A stretch of DNA of 64,000 nt from the NCBI RefSeq assembly GCF_001672755.1, contig NZ_LZKI01000133.1:29081-93080 (forward strand). The letters are read 5' to 3'. This document shows, piece by piece, positions 54,795 to 63,164 of the stretch. Position 1 is the stretch's first letter. Every line of letters starts with the position of its first letter. Source of the stretch: Mycobacterium colombiense (GTDB lineage Bacteria; Actinomycetota; Actinomycetes; Mycobacteriales; Mycobacteriaceae). The notes under the pieces are model-generated. The model saw only the letters and a list, made by a program, of their open reading frames with translations, was not told the origin of the DNA and did not search any database. A program made the position numbers and the translations under genes.

Positions 54795-56053
54795 TGGTGG
54801 ACCTGTCCCGCCCGGACCTTCCGCTCGCGAGCGCAGCCATCGCCGAACCCACCCGCCACGAACCCGATGCGGGTGGCCATTTCGGTGTGTACGGCGGCCG
54901 CTACGTCGCCGAGGCGTTGATGGCCGTGATCGAAGAAGTCACCGCGGCCTACGAGAAGGAACGTGTCAACCAGGATTTCCTGGACACGCTGGATTACCTG
55001 CAGGCGAACTACGCCGGCCGGCCGTCGCCCCTGTACGAGGCCCCCCGACTGTCCGAGCAAGCCGGCGCGCGCATCTTCCTCAAGCGAGAAGACCTGAACC
55101 ACACCGGTTCTCACAAGATCAACAACGTGCTCGGTCAGGCGTTGCTGGCCCAGCGGATGGGCAAGAAGCGGGTGATCGCCGAGACCGGCGCCGGTCAGCA
55201 CGGCGTCGCGACCGCCACCGCGTGCGCCCTGCTCGGCCTGGAGTGTGTGATCTACATGGGCGCGGTGGACACCGAGCGTCAGGCGCTCAACGTGGCGCGG
55301 ATGCGCCTGCTGGGGGCGACGGTCGTCTCGGTGGAAAGCGGTTCCAGGACGCTCAAGGACGCCATCAACGAGGCGTTCCGCGATTGGGTTACCAACGCCG
55401 ACAACACCTTCTATTGCTTCGGCACCGCGGCCGGCCCGCATCCCTTCCCCGCCATGGTGCGCGACTTTCAGCGGATCATCGGCCTCGAGGCGCGCGCCCA
55501 GATCCAGGCTCAGGCGGGCCGGTTGCCCGACGCCGTGGTGGCCTGCATCGGCGGCGGTTCCAACGCCATCGGGATCTTCCACCCGTTCATCGACGATCCG
55601 AATGTGCGGCTGGTCGGATTCGAGGCGGCCGGCGACGGCGTCGAAACCGGCAGGCACGCCGCGACATTCAGCGGCGGCTCGCCCGGTGCGTTTCAGGGAT
55701 CTTTCTCGTATCTGTTACAGGACGAGGACGGGCAGACCATCGAATCCCACTCCATCTCAGCCGGTCTCGACTATCCGGGAGTTGGCCCAGAACATGCGTA
55801 TCTGCGCGAGACGGGCCGCGCCGAATACCGTCCGATCACCGACTCCGAGGCGATGGATGCATTCCGAATCCTGTGCCGCACGGAGGGAATCATCCCGGCC
55901 ATCGAATCCGCGCACGCCGTGGCGGGTGCGCTGAAACTGGGACCCGAGTTGGAGCGCGGCGCGATCGTCGTGGTGAACCTGTCCGGGCGCGGCGACAAGG
56001 ACGTCGAGACCGCCGCGAAGTGGTTCGGGCTGTTGGGATCCAGCGATCGATGA
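54794..56053 (+). CDS. trpB: Tryptophan synthase beta chain TrpB
   Basis: A 419-residue fold-type II PLP enzyme that joins indole and serine. The Schiff-base lysine is Lys108 in [19 protein letters not shown]; further marks are [13 protein letters not shown] (catalytic Glu), [15 protein letters not shown] (phosphate loop) and [16 protein letters not shown]. The exact start is uncertain: ATG 54794 is used here, but GTG 54791 and TTG 54788 are in frame, and no strong ribosome-binding site separates them. ATGA overlap with trpA. Equivalent to Rv1612. Confidence 0.94.
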   Translation: MVDLSRPDLPLASAAIAEPTRHEPDAGGHFGVYGGRYVAEALMAVIEEVTAAYEKERVNQDFLDTLDYLQANYAGRPSPLYEAPRLSEQAGARIFLKREDLNHTGSHKINNVLGQALLAQRMGKKRVIAETGAGQHGVATATACALLGLECVIYMGAVDTERQALNVARMRLLGATVVSVESGSRTLKDAINEAFRDWVTNADNTFYCFGTAAGPHPFPAMVRDFQRIIGLEARAQIQAQAGRLPDAVVACIGGGSNAIGIFHPFIDDPNVRLVGFEAAGDGVETGRHAATFSGGSPGAFQGSFSYLLQDEDGQTIESHSISAGLDYPGVGPEHAYLRETGRAEYRPITDSEAMDAFRILCRTEGIIPAIESAHAVAGALKLGPELERGAIVVVNLSGRGDKDVETAAKWFGLLGSSDR

Positions 56054-56865
56054 CGGTCAAACACAGCGAAGCGGGCAAGCTCGAGTCGATCTTCGATGAC
56101 TGCCGCAAAGACAATCGCGCGGCGCTGATCGGCTATCTTCCCACCGGTTACCCCGACGTGCCGACGTCGATGAAGGGGATGACGGCACTGGTCGAATCGG
56201 GTTGCGACATCATCGAAGTCGGGGTTCCCTATTCGGATCCGGGCATGGACGGCCCGACCATCGCCAAGGCCACTGAGATCGCACTGCACGGGGGAGTGCG
56301 CGTTCGCGACACCCTTGCCGCGGTCGAGGCGATCAGCGCGGCCGGCGGCCGCGCCGTGGTGATGACCTACTGGAACCCGGTACTGCGCTACGGGGTTGAC
56401 GCGTTCGCCCGGGATCTGGCATCCGCCGGCGGCTTCGGCCTGATCACGCCGGATCTCATCCCCGACGAGGCCGGGCAGTGGTTGGCGGCCTCCGAGGAGC
56501 ACCGGTTGGACCGGATCTTTCTGGTGGCGCCGTCCTCGACGCCGCAGCGGTTGGCGATGACGGTCGACGCGTCGCGTGGATTCGTCTACGCGGCCTCGAC
56601 GATGGGCGTGACCGGGGCGCGCGACGTCGTGTCCAACGCCGCGCCCGAGTTGGTGAGCAGGGTCAAGGAGGTATCCGACATACCCGTCGGTGTCGGTCTG
56701 GGGGTGCGGTCGCGAGAGCAGGCCGCCCAGATCGGCAGCTACGCCGACGGTGTCATTGTCGGGTCCGCGCTGGTGTCGGCACTGGGGGACGGGGGGTTGA
56801 CTGCATTGCGTGCACTGACTGAGGAACTCGCCGCCGGTGTTCGTCAGAGGGCGGCCGCCTCATGA
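56050..56865 (+). CDS. trpA: Tryptophan synthase alpha chain TrpA
   Basis: A 271-residue (beta/alpha)8 barrel cleaving indole-3-glycerol phosphate to indole for TrpB. Catalytic Glu56 (IIEVGVP) and Asp67 ([11 protein letters not shown]); further blocks [15 protein letters not shown] and [12 protein letters not shown] (the flexible loop). Start at the ATGA overlap with trpB, stop overlapping lgt. Equivalent to Rv1613. Confidence 0.96.
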   Translation: MTVKHSEAGKLESIFDDCRKDNRAALIGYLPTGYPDVPTSMKGMTALVESGCDIIEVGVPYSDPGMDGPTIAKATEIALHGGVRVRDTLAAVEAISAAGGRAVVMTYWNPVLRYGVDAFARDLASAGGFGLITPDLIPDEAGQWLAASEEHRLDRIFLVAPSSTPQRLAMTVDASRGFVYAASTMGVTGARDVVSNAAPELVSRVKEVSDIPVGVGLGVRSREQAAQIGSYADGVIVGSALVSALGDGGLTALRALTEELAAGVRQRAAAS

Positions 56866-58673
56866 CAAAGCTGCTGGCCTATTTCCCGAGCCCGCCGCAG
56901 GGCGTATGGCACCTCGGCCCGCTACCCATCCGGGCCTATGCGTTGTTCATCATCGCCGGCATCGTGACCGCACTGCTGATCGGTGACCGGCGCTGGGAGG
57001 CCCGCGGCGGCGAGCGCGGCGTGATCTACGACATCGCGCTGTGGACGGTGCCGTTCGGCTTGATTGGTGGCCGGCTCTATCACCTGGCCACCGATTGGCG
57101 CACGTATTGGGGCCCCGGTGGCGCCGGACTCGGGGCGGCCGTGCGGATCTGGGACGGCGGCTTGGGTATCTGGGGCGCCGTGGCGCTCGGCGCGGTGGGC
57201 GCCTGGATCGGCTGCCGCCGGCATGGGATTCCGCTTCCGGCCTTCGCCGACGCGCTGGCTCCCGGAATCATTCTGGCGCAGGCCATCGGCCGGCTCGGTA
57301 ATTACTTCAACCAGGAGCTCTACGGCCGCGAAACCACGCTGCCGTGGGGCCTGGAGGTCTTCTACCGCCGAGACCCCTCGGGCTACATCGACCCGCATTC
57401 GCTGGATGGCGTCTCGACGGGCCAGATCGCGTTCGTGGTGCAGCCGACCTTCCTCTACGAATTGATCTGGAACGTCCTGATTTTCGTCGCGCTGATCTAT
57501 GCGGACCGGCGCTTCACGTTGGGCCACGGCCGCCTGTTCGCTCTGTACGTGGCGGGCTATTGCGTCGGGCGGTTCTGTGTCGAGCTGCTGCGCGACGACA
57601 CCGCCACCCACATCGCCGGCATCCGGATCAACTCGTTCACATCGACTTTCGTGTTCATCGGGGCCGTGGTGTATCTGATGGCGGCGCCGAAGGGCCGCGA
57701 AGATCCCGAGAGCCTGCGCGGCAATCAGTACCTCGACGAGGAGGAGGCGGAAGCCGAGCCGGAGGAAGAGCCCGCGACGGTGGCCGCAGCGACAACCGCG
57801 GCGGGCGCTGTGGGCGTGGCGGCAGCCGATGCGCCGACATCGTCGCTGCAGACGCCGGAGGCCGACGAAACCACCGCCGCCGATGCGGAAGCCGAAGAAC
57901 CGGTGGCGGACTCGACGGAGGCCGTCGAGCCGGAAGCCGGCGCAGCCGAGGTCGAAGAGCCGGAGGCCGAGAAGCCCGAGGCCGGGGAGTCCGAGGTCGG
58001 GGAGTCCGAGGTCGGGGAGTCCGAAGCGGTCGAGGCAGAAGCGGAATCCGACGAGACGGAAGCCGAGGCCGAGCCTGAGGAGGTCGAGACCGAGGATTCC
58101 GAAGCGGAGGAGCCTGAAGCCGGAGCAATAGAGCCGGAAGCCGAAGCTGCGGAGCCGGAAGTCGAAGCGGCGGAGCCGAAAGCTGACGAGCCTGAGGCGG
58201 AAGAGTCCGAGCCTGAGGCGGAAGAGTCCGAAGCGGAATCGGAAGAGCCCGAAGCCGTCGAGCCTGAGGCCGAAGCGGGGGGGTCGGAAACCGAACAGCC
58301 CCAAGCCGAAGCCGCGGAGCCGGAAGAGCCCGAAGCGGAATCGGAAGAGCCGCAAGCCGAGGAATCGGAAGAGTCCGAAGCGGAATCGGAAGAGCCCGAA
58401 GCCGCGGAATCGGAAGAGCCCGAAGCGGAATCGGAAGAGCCCCAAGCGGAATCGGAAGAGCCCGAAGCCGAAGAATTGGAAGAGCCCGAAGCCGAGGAAC
58501 CGGAAGCGAAAGAGGCCGAGCCCGAAGACGAAGAGCCGAAGGCCGCAACGCAGGACGAGCCGGCTGCCGAGACGCCCGAACCCGAGACACCCGAACCCGC
58601 AACGAGCCCAGCCCAGCCGGAAACCCGTCGGCGATGGGGCTCGCGACTGAGGAACCGGCTGTCGGGCCGCTGA
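56862..58673 (+). CDS. lgt: Prolipoprotein diacylglyceryl transferase Lgt with long acidic tail
   Basis: A 603-residue protein. Residues 1-275 are the seven-helix Lgt core, which transfers diacylglycerol to the lipobox Cys of prolipoproteins. The core has GGRLYHLATDW (His74) and the Lgt signature GRLGNYFNQELYG (Arg144, Asn147), RDPSGYIDP and the C-terminal GYCVGRFCVELLRDD. Residues about 293-603 are a hydrophilic tail composed almost entirely of Glu, Ala, Pro and Ser (EPEAEE, ESEEPEAE). E. coli Lgt is about 290 residues and M. tuberculosis Lgt about 470, so this tail is unusually long. The tail ends in a basic patch (RRRWGSRLRNRLSGR). Co-translated with trpA. Confidence 0.93.
   Translation: MTKLLAYFPSPPQGVWHLGPLPIRAYALFIIAGIVTALLIGDRRWEARGGERGVIYDIALWTVPFGLIGGRLYHLATDWRTYWGPGGAGLGAAVRIWDGGLGIWGAVALGAVGAWIGCRRHGIPLPAFADALAPGIILAQAIGRLGNYFNQELYGRETTLPWGLEVFYRRDPSGYIDPHSLDGVSTGQIAFVVQPTFLYELIWNVLIFVALIYADRRFTLGHGRLFALYVAGYCVGRFCVELLRDDTATHIAGIRINSFTSTFVFIGAVVYLMAAPKGREDPESLRGNQYLDEEEAEAEPEEEPATVAAATTAAGAVGVAAADAPTSSLQTPEADETTAADAEAEEPVADSTEAVEPEAGAAEVEEPEAEKPEAGESEVGESEVGESEAVEAEAESDETEAEAEPEEVETEDSEAEEPEAGAIEPEAEAAEPEVEAAEPKADEPEAEESEPEAEESEAESEEPEAVEPEAEAGGSETEQPQAEAAEPEEPEAESEEPQAEESEESEAESEEPEAAESEEPEAESEEPQAESEEPEAEELEEPEAEEPEAKEAEPEDEEPKAATQDEPAAETPEPETPEPATSPAQPETRRRWGSRLRNRLSGR
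57940..58560. repeat. Low-complexity imperfect repeats encoding the Glu-rich tail of Lgt
   Basis: The 3' third of lgt is built of 6- to 21-bp imperfect repeats such as GAAGCGGAATCGGAAGAGCC, with a perfect pair GAGGTCGGGGAGTCC near 57991-58020. All units are in frame (multiples of three). Local copy-number differences between strains are expected from such a structure. Confidence 0.8.
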
Positions 58674-58683
58674 CCACCGCCGA

Positions 58684-58706
58684 GCCCCGATTTCACAGCT
58701 CGGGGC
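58684..58706. terminator. Hairpin after lgt, possible terminator of the trp-lgt operon
   Basis: GCCCCGA (58684-58690) can pair with TCGGGGC (58700-58706) around a 9-nt loop. It lies 11 bp after the lgt stop and lacks a long U-tract, as most mycobacterial candidate terminators do. Confidence 0.55.
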
Positions 58707-58758
58707 GCAACGGATCTGGCATGCTGAAAAACGTGACCAACGCGAGGTCAGCGGCAAG

Positions 58759-59193
58759 ATGAGGCAATCTCATTCGCCCGCGCAACCCCATCCGCACGGC
58801 CTGCGGCGCCATCGCCTCTCCATCGCGACCGGGACCGGCGTGGCGCTGGGTGGCGCGCTCGGCTACGTCGCGCTGGCGGACCCGCACAGTCCGAGTGCGA
58901 TCTACCCGACGTGTCCGTTCAAATGGCTCACCGGCTGGAATTGCCCGTTTTGCGGCGGGCTGCGGATGACGCACGACGTGTTGCACGGCGACCTGATGGC
59001 CGGCATCCACGACAACGTCTTTTTGCTGGTAGGAATCCCGCTGTTGGCCGCATGGCTGCTGGTGCGCCGCGCCCGCGGCAAGGGATTGCCGCCCCGGGCC
59101 GCGTTGCTGACCGTCGTCGTCGCGACGATCGCGTGGACCGTGCTGCGTAACCTGCCGGTCTTCCCCTTGTTTCCCACCGTTCTTGGTGGGTAA
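58759..59193 (+). CDS. DUF2752 family membrane protein (Rv1616-like)
   Basis: A 144-residue protein with three membrane helices (about 25-42, 87-102, 114-130). The DUF2752 hallmark is CPFKWLTGWNCPFCGGLRMTHDVLHGD: Cys-Pro-x-x-x-x-x-Thr-Gly-x-x-Cys-Pro-x-Cys-Gly, then a conserved His/Asp. The Cys triad suggests metal or redox chemistry at the membrane, but the function is unknown. In M. tuberculosis it is preceded by Rv1615, which has no counterpart here: only 85 bp separate it from lgt. Confidence 0.88.
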   Translation: MRQSHSPAQPHPHGLRRHRLSIATGTGVALGGALGYVALADPHSPSAIYPTCPFKWLTGWNCPFCGGLRMTHDVLHGDLMAGIHDNVFLLVGIPLLAAWLLVRRARGKGLPPRAALLTVVVATIAWTVLRNLPVFPLFPTVLGG

Positions 59194-59259
59194 AAGCACA
59201 CTGCGCGGCGGCCGCTATCTGCGGGCCGTAGGGGTTACACACGACTATGCTGGGTCGGC

Positions 59260-60678
59260 GTGAGTAGACGCGGGAAGATCGTCTGCACCCTTGGCCCTGC
59301 GACCAATTCGGATGAGTCGATCCTGGCCCTGGTTGAGGCCGGAATGGACGTCGCGAGGCTGAACTTCAGCCACGGCGACTACTCCGATCACAAAGCCGCC
59401 TACGAGCGCATCAGGTCCGCTTCCGACGCCACGGGGCGCGCCGTCGGCGTGCTCGCCGACCTGCAGGGCCCCAAGATCCGGCTGGGGCGTTTCGCGACCG
59501 GGCCCACGTACTGGGCCGACGGCGAAACGGTGCGGATCACCGTCGCCGACTGCGAGGGCGACCACGACCGGGTGTCGACCACCTACAAGAAGCTGGCCGA
59601 GGACGCCGCCGTCGGCGACCGGATCCTGGTCGATGACGGCAAGGTCGGCCTGGTGATCGACGGCATCGAGGGTGACGACGTCATCTGCGGTGTCGTCGAG
59701 GGCGGCCCGGTCAGCAACAACAAGGGCATCTCGCTGCCCGGCATGAACGTGTCCGCACCGGCCTTGTCGGAGAAGGACATCGAGGATCTCACCTTCGCGC
59801 TCGAGCTCGGTGTCGACCTGGTCGCGCTCTCGTTCGTGCGTTCGCCCTCGGACGTCGAGTTGGTGCACGAGGTGATGGACCGCGTCGGCCGGCGGGTGCC
59901 GGTGATCGCGAAGCTGGAGAAGCCGGAGGCCGTCGACAATCTGGAGGCCATCGTGCTGGCCTTCGACGCGATCATGGTGGCCCGTGGCGACCTGGGCGTC
60001 GAGCTGCCCCTGGAAGAGGTCCCACTGGTACAGAAGCGGGCCATCCAGATGGCCCGGGAGAACGCGAAACCCGTGATCGTGGCGACCCAGATGCTCGATT
60101 CGATGATCGAGAGCTCACGGCCGACCCGGGCCGAGGCCTCCGACGTCGCCAACGCCGTCCTGGACGGGGCCGACGCGGTGATGTTGTCCGGGGAAACCTC
60201 GGTGGGGAAGTATCCGCTGGCGGCCGTTCGGACCATGGCGCGCATCATCTGCGCGGTCGAGGACAACTCCACGGCCGCGCCGCCGCTGACGCACGTGCCG
60301 CGCACCAAGCGCGGCGTGATCTCGTACGCGGCCCGCGACATCGGTGAGCGGCTCGACGCCAAGGCGCTGGTCGCGTTCACCCAGTCCGGCGACACGGTCA
60401 AGCGCCTCGCGCGCCTGCACACCCCGCTGCCGCTGCTGGCCTTCACGGCGTGGCCCGAGGTGCGCAGTCAGCTGGCCATGACCTGGGGCACCGAAACGTT
60501 CATCGTCCCGATGATGACCTCCACGGACGGCATGATTCGCCAGGTCGACAAATCGCTGCTGGAACTCGGTCGTTACAAGCGGGGCGACCTGGTGGTCATC
60601 GTCGCCGGCGCGCCACCTGGCACAGTAGGGTCAACCAACCTCATCCATGTGCATCGGATCGGGGAGGACGACGTCTAA
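59260..60678 (+). CDS. pykA: Pyruvate kinase PykA
   Basis: A 472-residue glycolytic enzyme (phosphoenolpyruvate plus ADP to pyruvate plus ATP). N-terminal KIVCTLGPATNSDE and NFSHGDY, catalytic VIAKLEKPEAVDN (Lys) and the MVARGDLGVELP Mg site, LDSMIESSRPTRAEASDVANAVLDGADAVMLSGE, and the C-terminal allosteric domain. Start GTG 59260: TATGCT lies 8 nt upstream and no Shine-Dalgarno sequence exists, so it is probably leaderless. Equivalent to Rv1617. Confidence 0.95.
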   Translation: MSRRGKIVCTLGPATNSDESILALVEAGMDVARLNFSHGDYSDHKAAYERIRSASDATGRAVGVLADLQGPKIRLGRFATGPTYWADGETVRITVADCEGDHDRVSTTYKKLAEDAAVGDRILVDDGKVGLVIDGIEGDDVICGVVEGGPVSNNKGISLPGMNVSAPALSEKDIEDLTFALELGVDLVALSFVRSPSDVELVHEVMDRVGRRVPVIAKLEKPEAVDNLEAIVLAFDAIMVARGDLGVELPLEEVPLVQKRAIQMARENAKPVIVATQMLDSMIESSRPTRAEASDVANAVLDGADAVMLSGETSVGKYPLAAVRTMARIICAVEDNSTAAPPLTHVPRTKRGVISYAARDIGERLDAKALVAFTQSGDTVKRLARLHTPLPLLAFTAWPEVRSQLAMTWGTETFIVPMMTSTDGMIRQVDKSLLELGRYKRGDLVVIVAGAPPGTVGSTNLIHVHRIGEDDV

Positions 60679-60692
60679 CTAGAGGAGAGCGT

Positions 60693-61619
60693 GTGCCGGC
60701 CGGCTGTGAGTCTCAAGAGCCGAATGCGGTCGACGAAGCCGCGGCACAGACCCATCCGGACTTCGCGGAGCTGCTGGCGACACTCGATCTCCACCGCGTC
60801 GACGACGACCTGTTCATCGGTTCGCATCCCAGCAAGAACCCCATGCGGACCTTCGGCGGTCAGCTCATGTCGCAGTCGTTTGTCGCGAGCAGCCGCAGCC
60901 TGGTTCGCGACGACCTGCCGCCGGGCGCGCTGTCGGTGCACTTCATCAACGGGGGAGACACCGCCAAGGACATCGAATTCCGCGTGACGCGGCTGCGCGA
61001 CGAGCGCCGCTTCGCCAATCGGCGCGTCGATGCGATGCAAGACGGCACGCTGCTGTCCACGGCCCTGGTCTCCTACATGGCTGGCGGCCGCGGCCTGGAG
61101 CACGGCGTCGAGCCGCCGGAGGTGGCCGACCCGCACACGCAGCCCACCATCGGCGAACTCCTGCGTGGCTACGAAGAAACCGTTCCGCACTTCGTCAACG
61201 CCCTGCAGCCCATCGAGTGGCGTTACACCAACGACCCCGCCTGGGTGATGCGCACGAAGGGCGATCGGCTCCCGCACAATCGCGTCTGGGTCAAGGCTTT
61301 GGGAGAAGTTCCCGACGACCCCGTATTGCACACGGCGACAATGGTGTATTCGTCGGACACCACGGTATTGGACTCGGTTATCACTACACACGGCCTTTCC
61401 TGGGGATTCGACCGCATATTCGCCGCCTCGGCCAATCATTCCATTTGGTTTCACCGGCAGGTCAACTTCAACGACTGGGTGCTGTACTCCACATCGTCGC
61501 CGGTGGCGGCCGATTCGCGGGGACTGGGCACCGGGCACTTCTTCGACCGATCCGGGCAACCGCTCGCCACGGTGGTGCAAGAAGGCGTGCTGAAATACTT
61601 CCCATCTTCCGGTCGATAA
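60693..61619 (+). CDS. tesB1: Acyl-CoA thioesterase II-type protein TesB1
   Basis: A 308-residue double-hotdog protein. N-terminal hotdog with KNPMRTFGGQLMSQSF; C-terminal hotdog with WGFDRIFAASANHSIWFHR, WVLYSTSSPVAADSRG and ATVVQEGVLKYF. In E. coli TesB the catalytic set is Asp204, Thr228 and Gln278. Here the Asp position is Asn248 (ANHSIWFHR), while Ser/Thr at about 267-269 and Gln296 are kept. Thioesterase activity is thus doubtful. Start GTG 60693 has AGAGGAG 5 nt upstream; it follows pykA by 14 bp. Equivalent to Rv1618. Confidence 0.9.
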   Translation: MPAGCESQEPNAVDEAAAQTHPDFAELLATLDLHRVDDDLFIGSHPSKNPMRTFGGQLMSQSFVASSRSLVRDDLPPGALSVHFINGGDTAKDIEFRVTRLRDERRFANRRVDAMQDGTLLSTALVSYMAGGRGLEHGVEPPEVADPHTQPTIGELLRGYEETVPHFVNALQPIEWRYTNDPAWVMRTKGDRLPHNRVWVKALGEVPDDPVLHTATMVYSSDTTVLDSVITTHGLSWGFDRIFAASANHSIWFHRQVNFNDWVLYSTSSPVAADSRGLGTGHFFDRSGQPLATVVQEGVLKYFPSSGR

Positions 61620-61763
61620 AACGTGACCTAATAGCTACGGAATCTCCGCGCGAATTCGGGCCCTGAACGGCCCTCGTCCGGCGTAGCTTTGACGTAGTCG
61701 GGTATTCGGTGCAGAGGCGGTAATCAACCCGCCCAGCTGGTGTCAGCGCATCGGGAGGTGATT

Positions 61764-63164
61764 GTGAACGGGCCAGTGGTGGACGTCACGGTAGCAAGAC
61801 CTCGCGCGCGCGAACGCGTTGTCGTGTCGGTCGATTCGCTCGCGGCCCGTCTGATCGGCGCGTTGGCGCTGTTCGGCGCGGCGTGCTGGCTCATCGAGAT
61901 CCTCGCCCGGCACCATCGCCATCCGAGCTGGGACTACACCGACCGATTGGCCTGGTCGCTGACCGTGCTGGTCGCGGTGGCCTGGATGGCTCGCGGCATC
62001 TTTCTCGGCCGGCCCGTGACGACCTTGCACGCCACCGCGGCCGCCTTTTTCGTGCTGGCGGGACTGGGCCTGCATGTGCTGTCGTTCGATTTGCTCGGTG
62101 ATTTGGTAATCGCCAGCTCGGGCATGGTGTTGATGTGGCCGACGACCTCGTATCCGCGGCCCGGTGACCTGCCGCGTGTCTGGAAACTGATCAACGCGAC
62201 CGGCGGCGACGCGCTCGCGCCGTTCACCATGCAGACCGGCAAGAGCTATCAGTTCACCGCCGACGGCACCGCGGCGCTGGCCTACCGGACGCGGATGGGA
62301 ATCGCCGTTGTCAGCGGTGACCCGATCGGCGACGAGGCTCACTTCCCGGAGCTGGTCGCCGATTTCGTCGCCACCTGCCACGCCCACGGATGGCGGATCG
62401 CCGTGGTGGGATGCGGCGAGCGCCGGCTGGGCCTGTGGACCGATTCGACGGTGTTGGGACAATCGTTGCGGCCCATACCGATTGGCCGCGATGTGGTGGT
62501 CGACGTGTCCGGCTTCGACATGGTGGGTCGCAAGTTCCGCAACCTGCGTCAGGCGGTGAAGCGCACCCACAATTGCGGTGTCACAACAGAAATCGTGTCG
62601 GAGCAGGGACTCGACGACAAGCTGCTGGCCGAGCTGACCGAGGTGGTGCGCGAGTCATCCAAGGGGGCCCACGCCGATCGCGGATTCCACATGAACCTCG
62701 ACGGCGTGCTGGAGGGCCGCTTCCCGGGAATCCAGCTCATCATCGCCCGGGACAAAGCGGGCACGGTGCAGGCATTCCACCGGTACGCCACGGCCGGCGA
62801 GGGCAGCGACATCACCCTCGACGTGCCCTGGCGCCGGCGCAGCGCCCCCAACGGCCTCGACGAGCGGCTCAGCGTCGACATGATCATGGCCGGCAAAGAG
62901 ACCGGGGCGCAGCGGGTATCGCTGGCGTTCGCCGCGTTCCCGGAGATTTTCGACGACAAGAACCGCGGCTGGACGCAGCGCGTCTTCTACCGGTTGATCC
63001 ACGTGCTCGACCCGTTGATCGCCCTCGAGTCGCTATATCGGTATGTGCGCAAGTGGCACGCGCTGGACGCACGGCGCTACGCGCTGATCTCCATGACGCA
63101 GATCGTCCCACTACTGTTCGTGCTGCTGTCGCTGGAGTTCATGCCGCGCCGGCGACACCTTTGA
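61764..63164 (+). CDS. DUF2156 (phosphatidylglycerol lysyltransferase-C-like) membrane protein
   Basis: A 466-residue protein. Membrane helices lie at about 29-47, 63-79, 91-107 and 110-125; the GNAT-like DUF2156 domain spans about 145-420 (ATGGDALAPFTMQTGKSYQFTADGTAALAYRTRMGIAVVSGDPIGD, the family opening, then VGRKFRNLRQAVKRTHNCG); a further helix is near 440-460. The domain is shared with MprF/LysX, which transfer aminoacyl groups to lipids; without a tRNA-synthetase domain its donor and acceptor are unknown. GTG 61764 is chosen because GGGAGGTGA lies 5 nt upstream. Equivalent to Rv1619. Its last 54 bp overlap cydC on the other strand. Confidence 0.85.
   Translation: MNGPVVDVTVARPRARERVVVSVDSLAARLIGALALFGAACWLIEILARHHRHPSWDYTDRLAWSLTVLVAVAWMARGIFLGRPVTTLHATAAAFFVLAGLGLHVLSFDLLGDLVIASSGMVLMWPTTSYPRPGDLPRVWKLINATGGDALAPFTMQTGKSYQFTADGTAALAYRTRMGIAVVSGDPIGDEAHFPELVADFVATCHAHGWRIAVVGCGERRLGLWTDSTVLGQSLRPIPIGRDVVVDVSGFDMVGRKFRNLRQAVKRTHNCGVTTEIVSEQGLDDKLLAELTEVVRESSKGAHADRGFHMNLDGVLEGRFPGIQLIIARDKAGTVQAFHRYATAGEGSDITLDVPWRRRSAPNGLDERLSVDMIMAGKETGAQRVSLAFAAFPEIFDDKNRGWTQRVFYRLIHVLDPLIALESLYRYVRKWHALDARRYALISMTQIVPLLFVLLSLEFMPRRRHL

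Noticed and set aside
56922..58757. 611-codon open frame antisense to lgt with Phe/Arg/Leu/Gly repeats
   Set aside because: The repeat is the mirror of the Glu-rich codons of the lgt tail. The sense strand has the Lgt signature, in-frame coupling to trpA and normal codon use.
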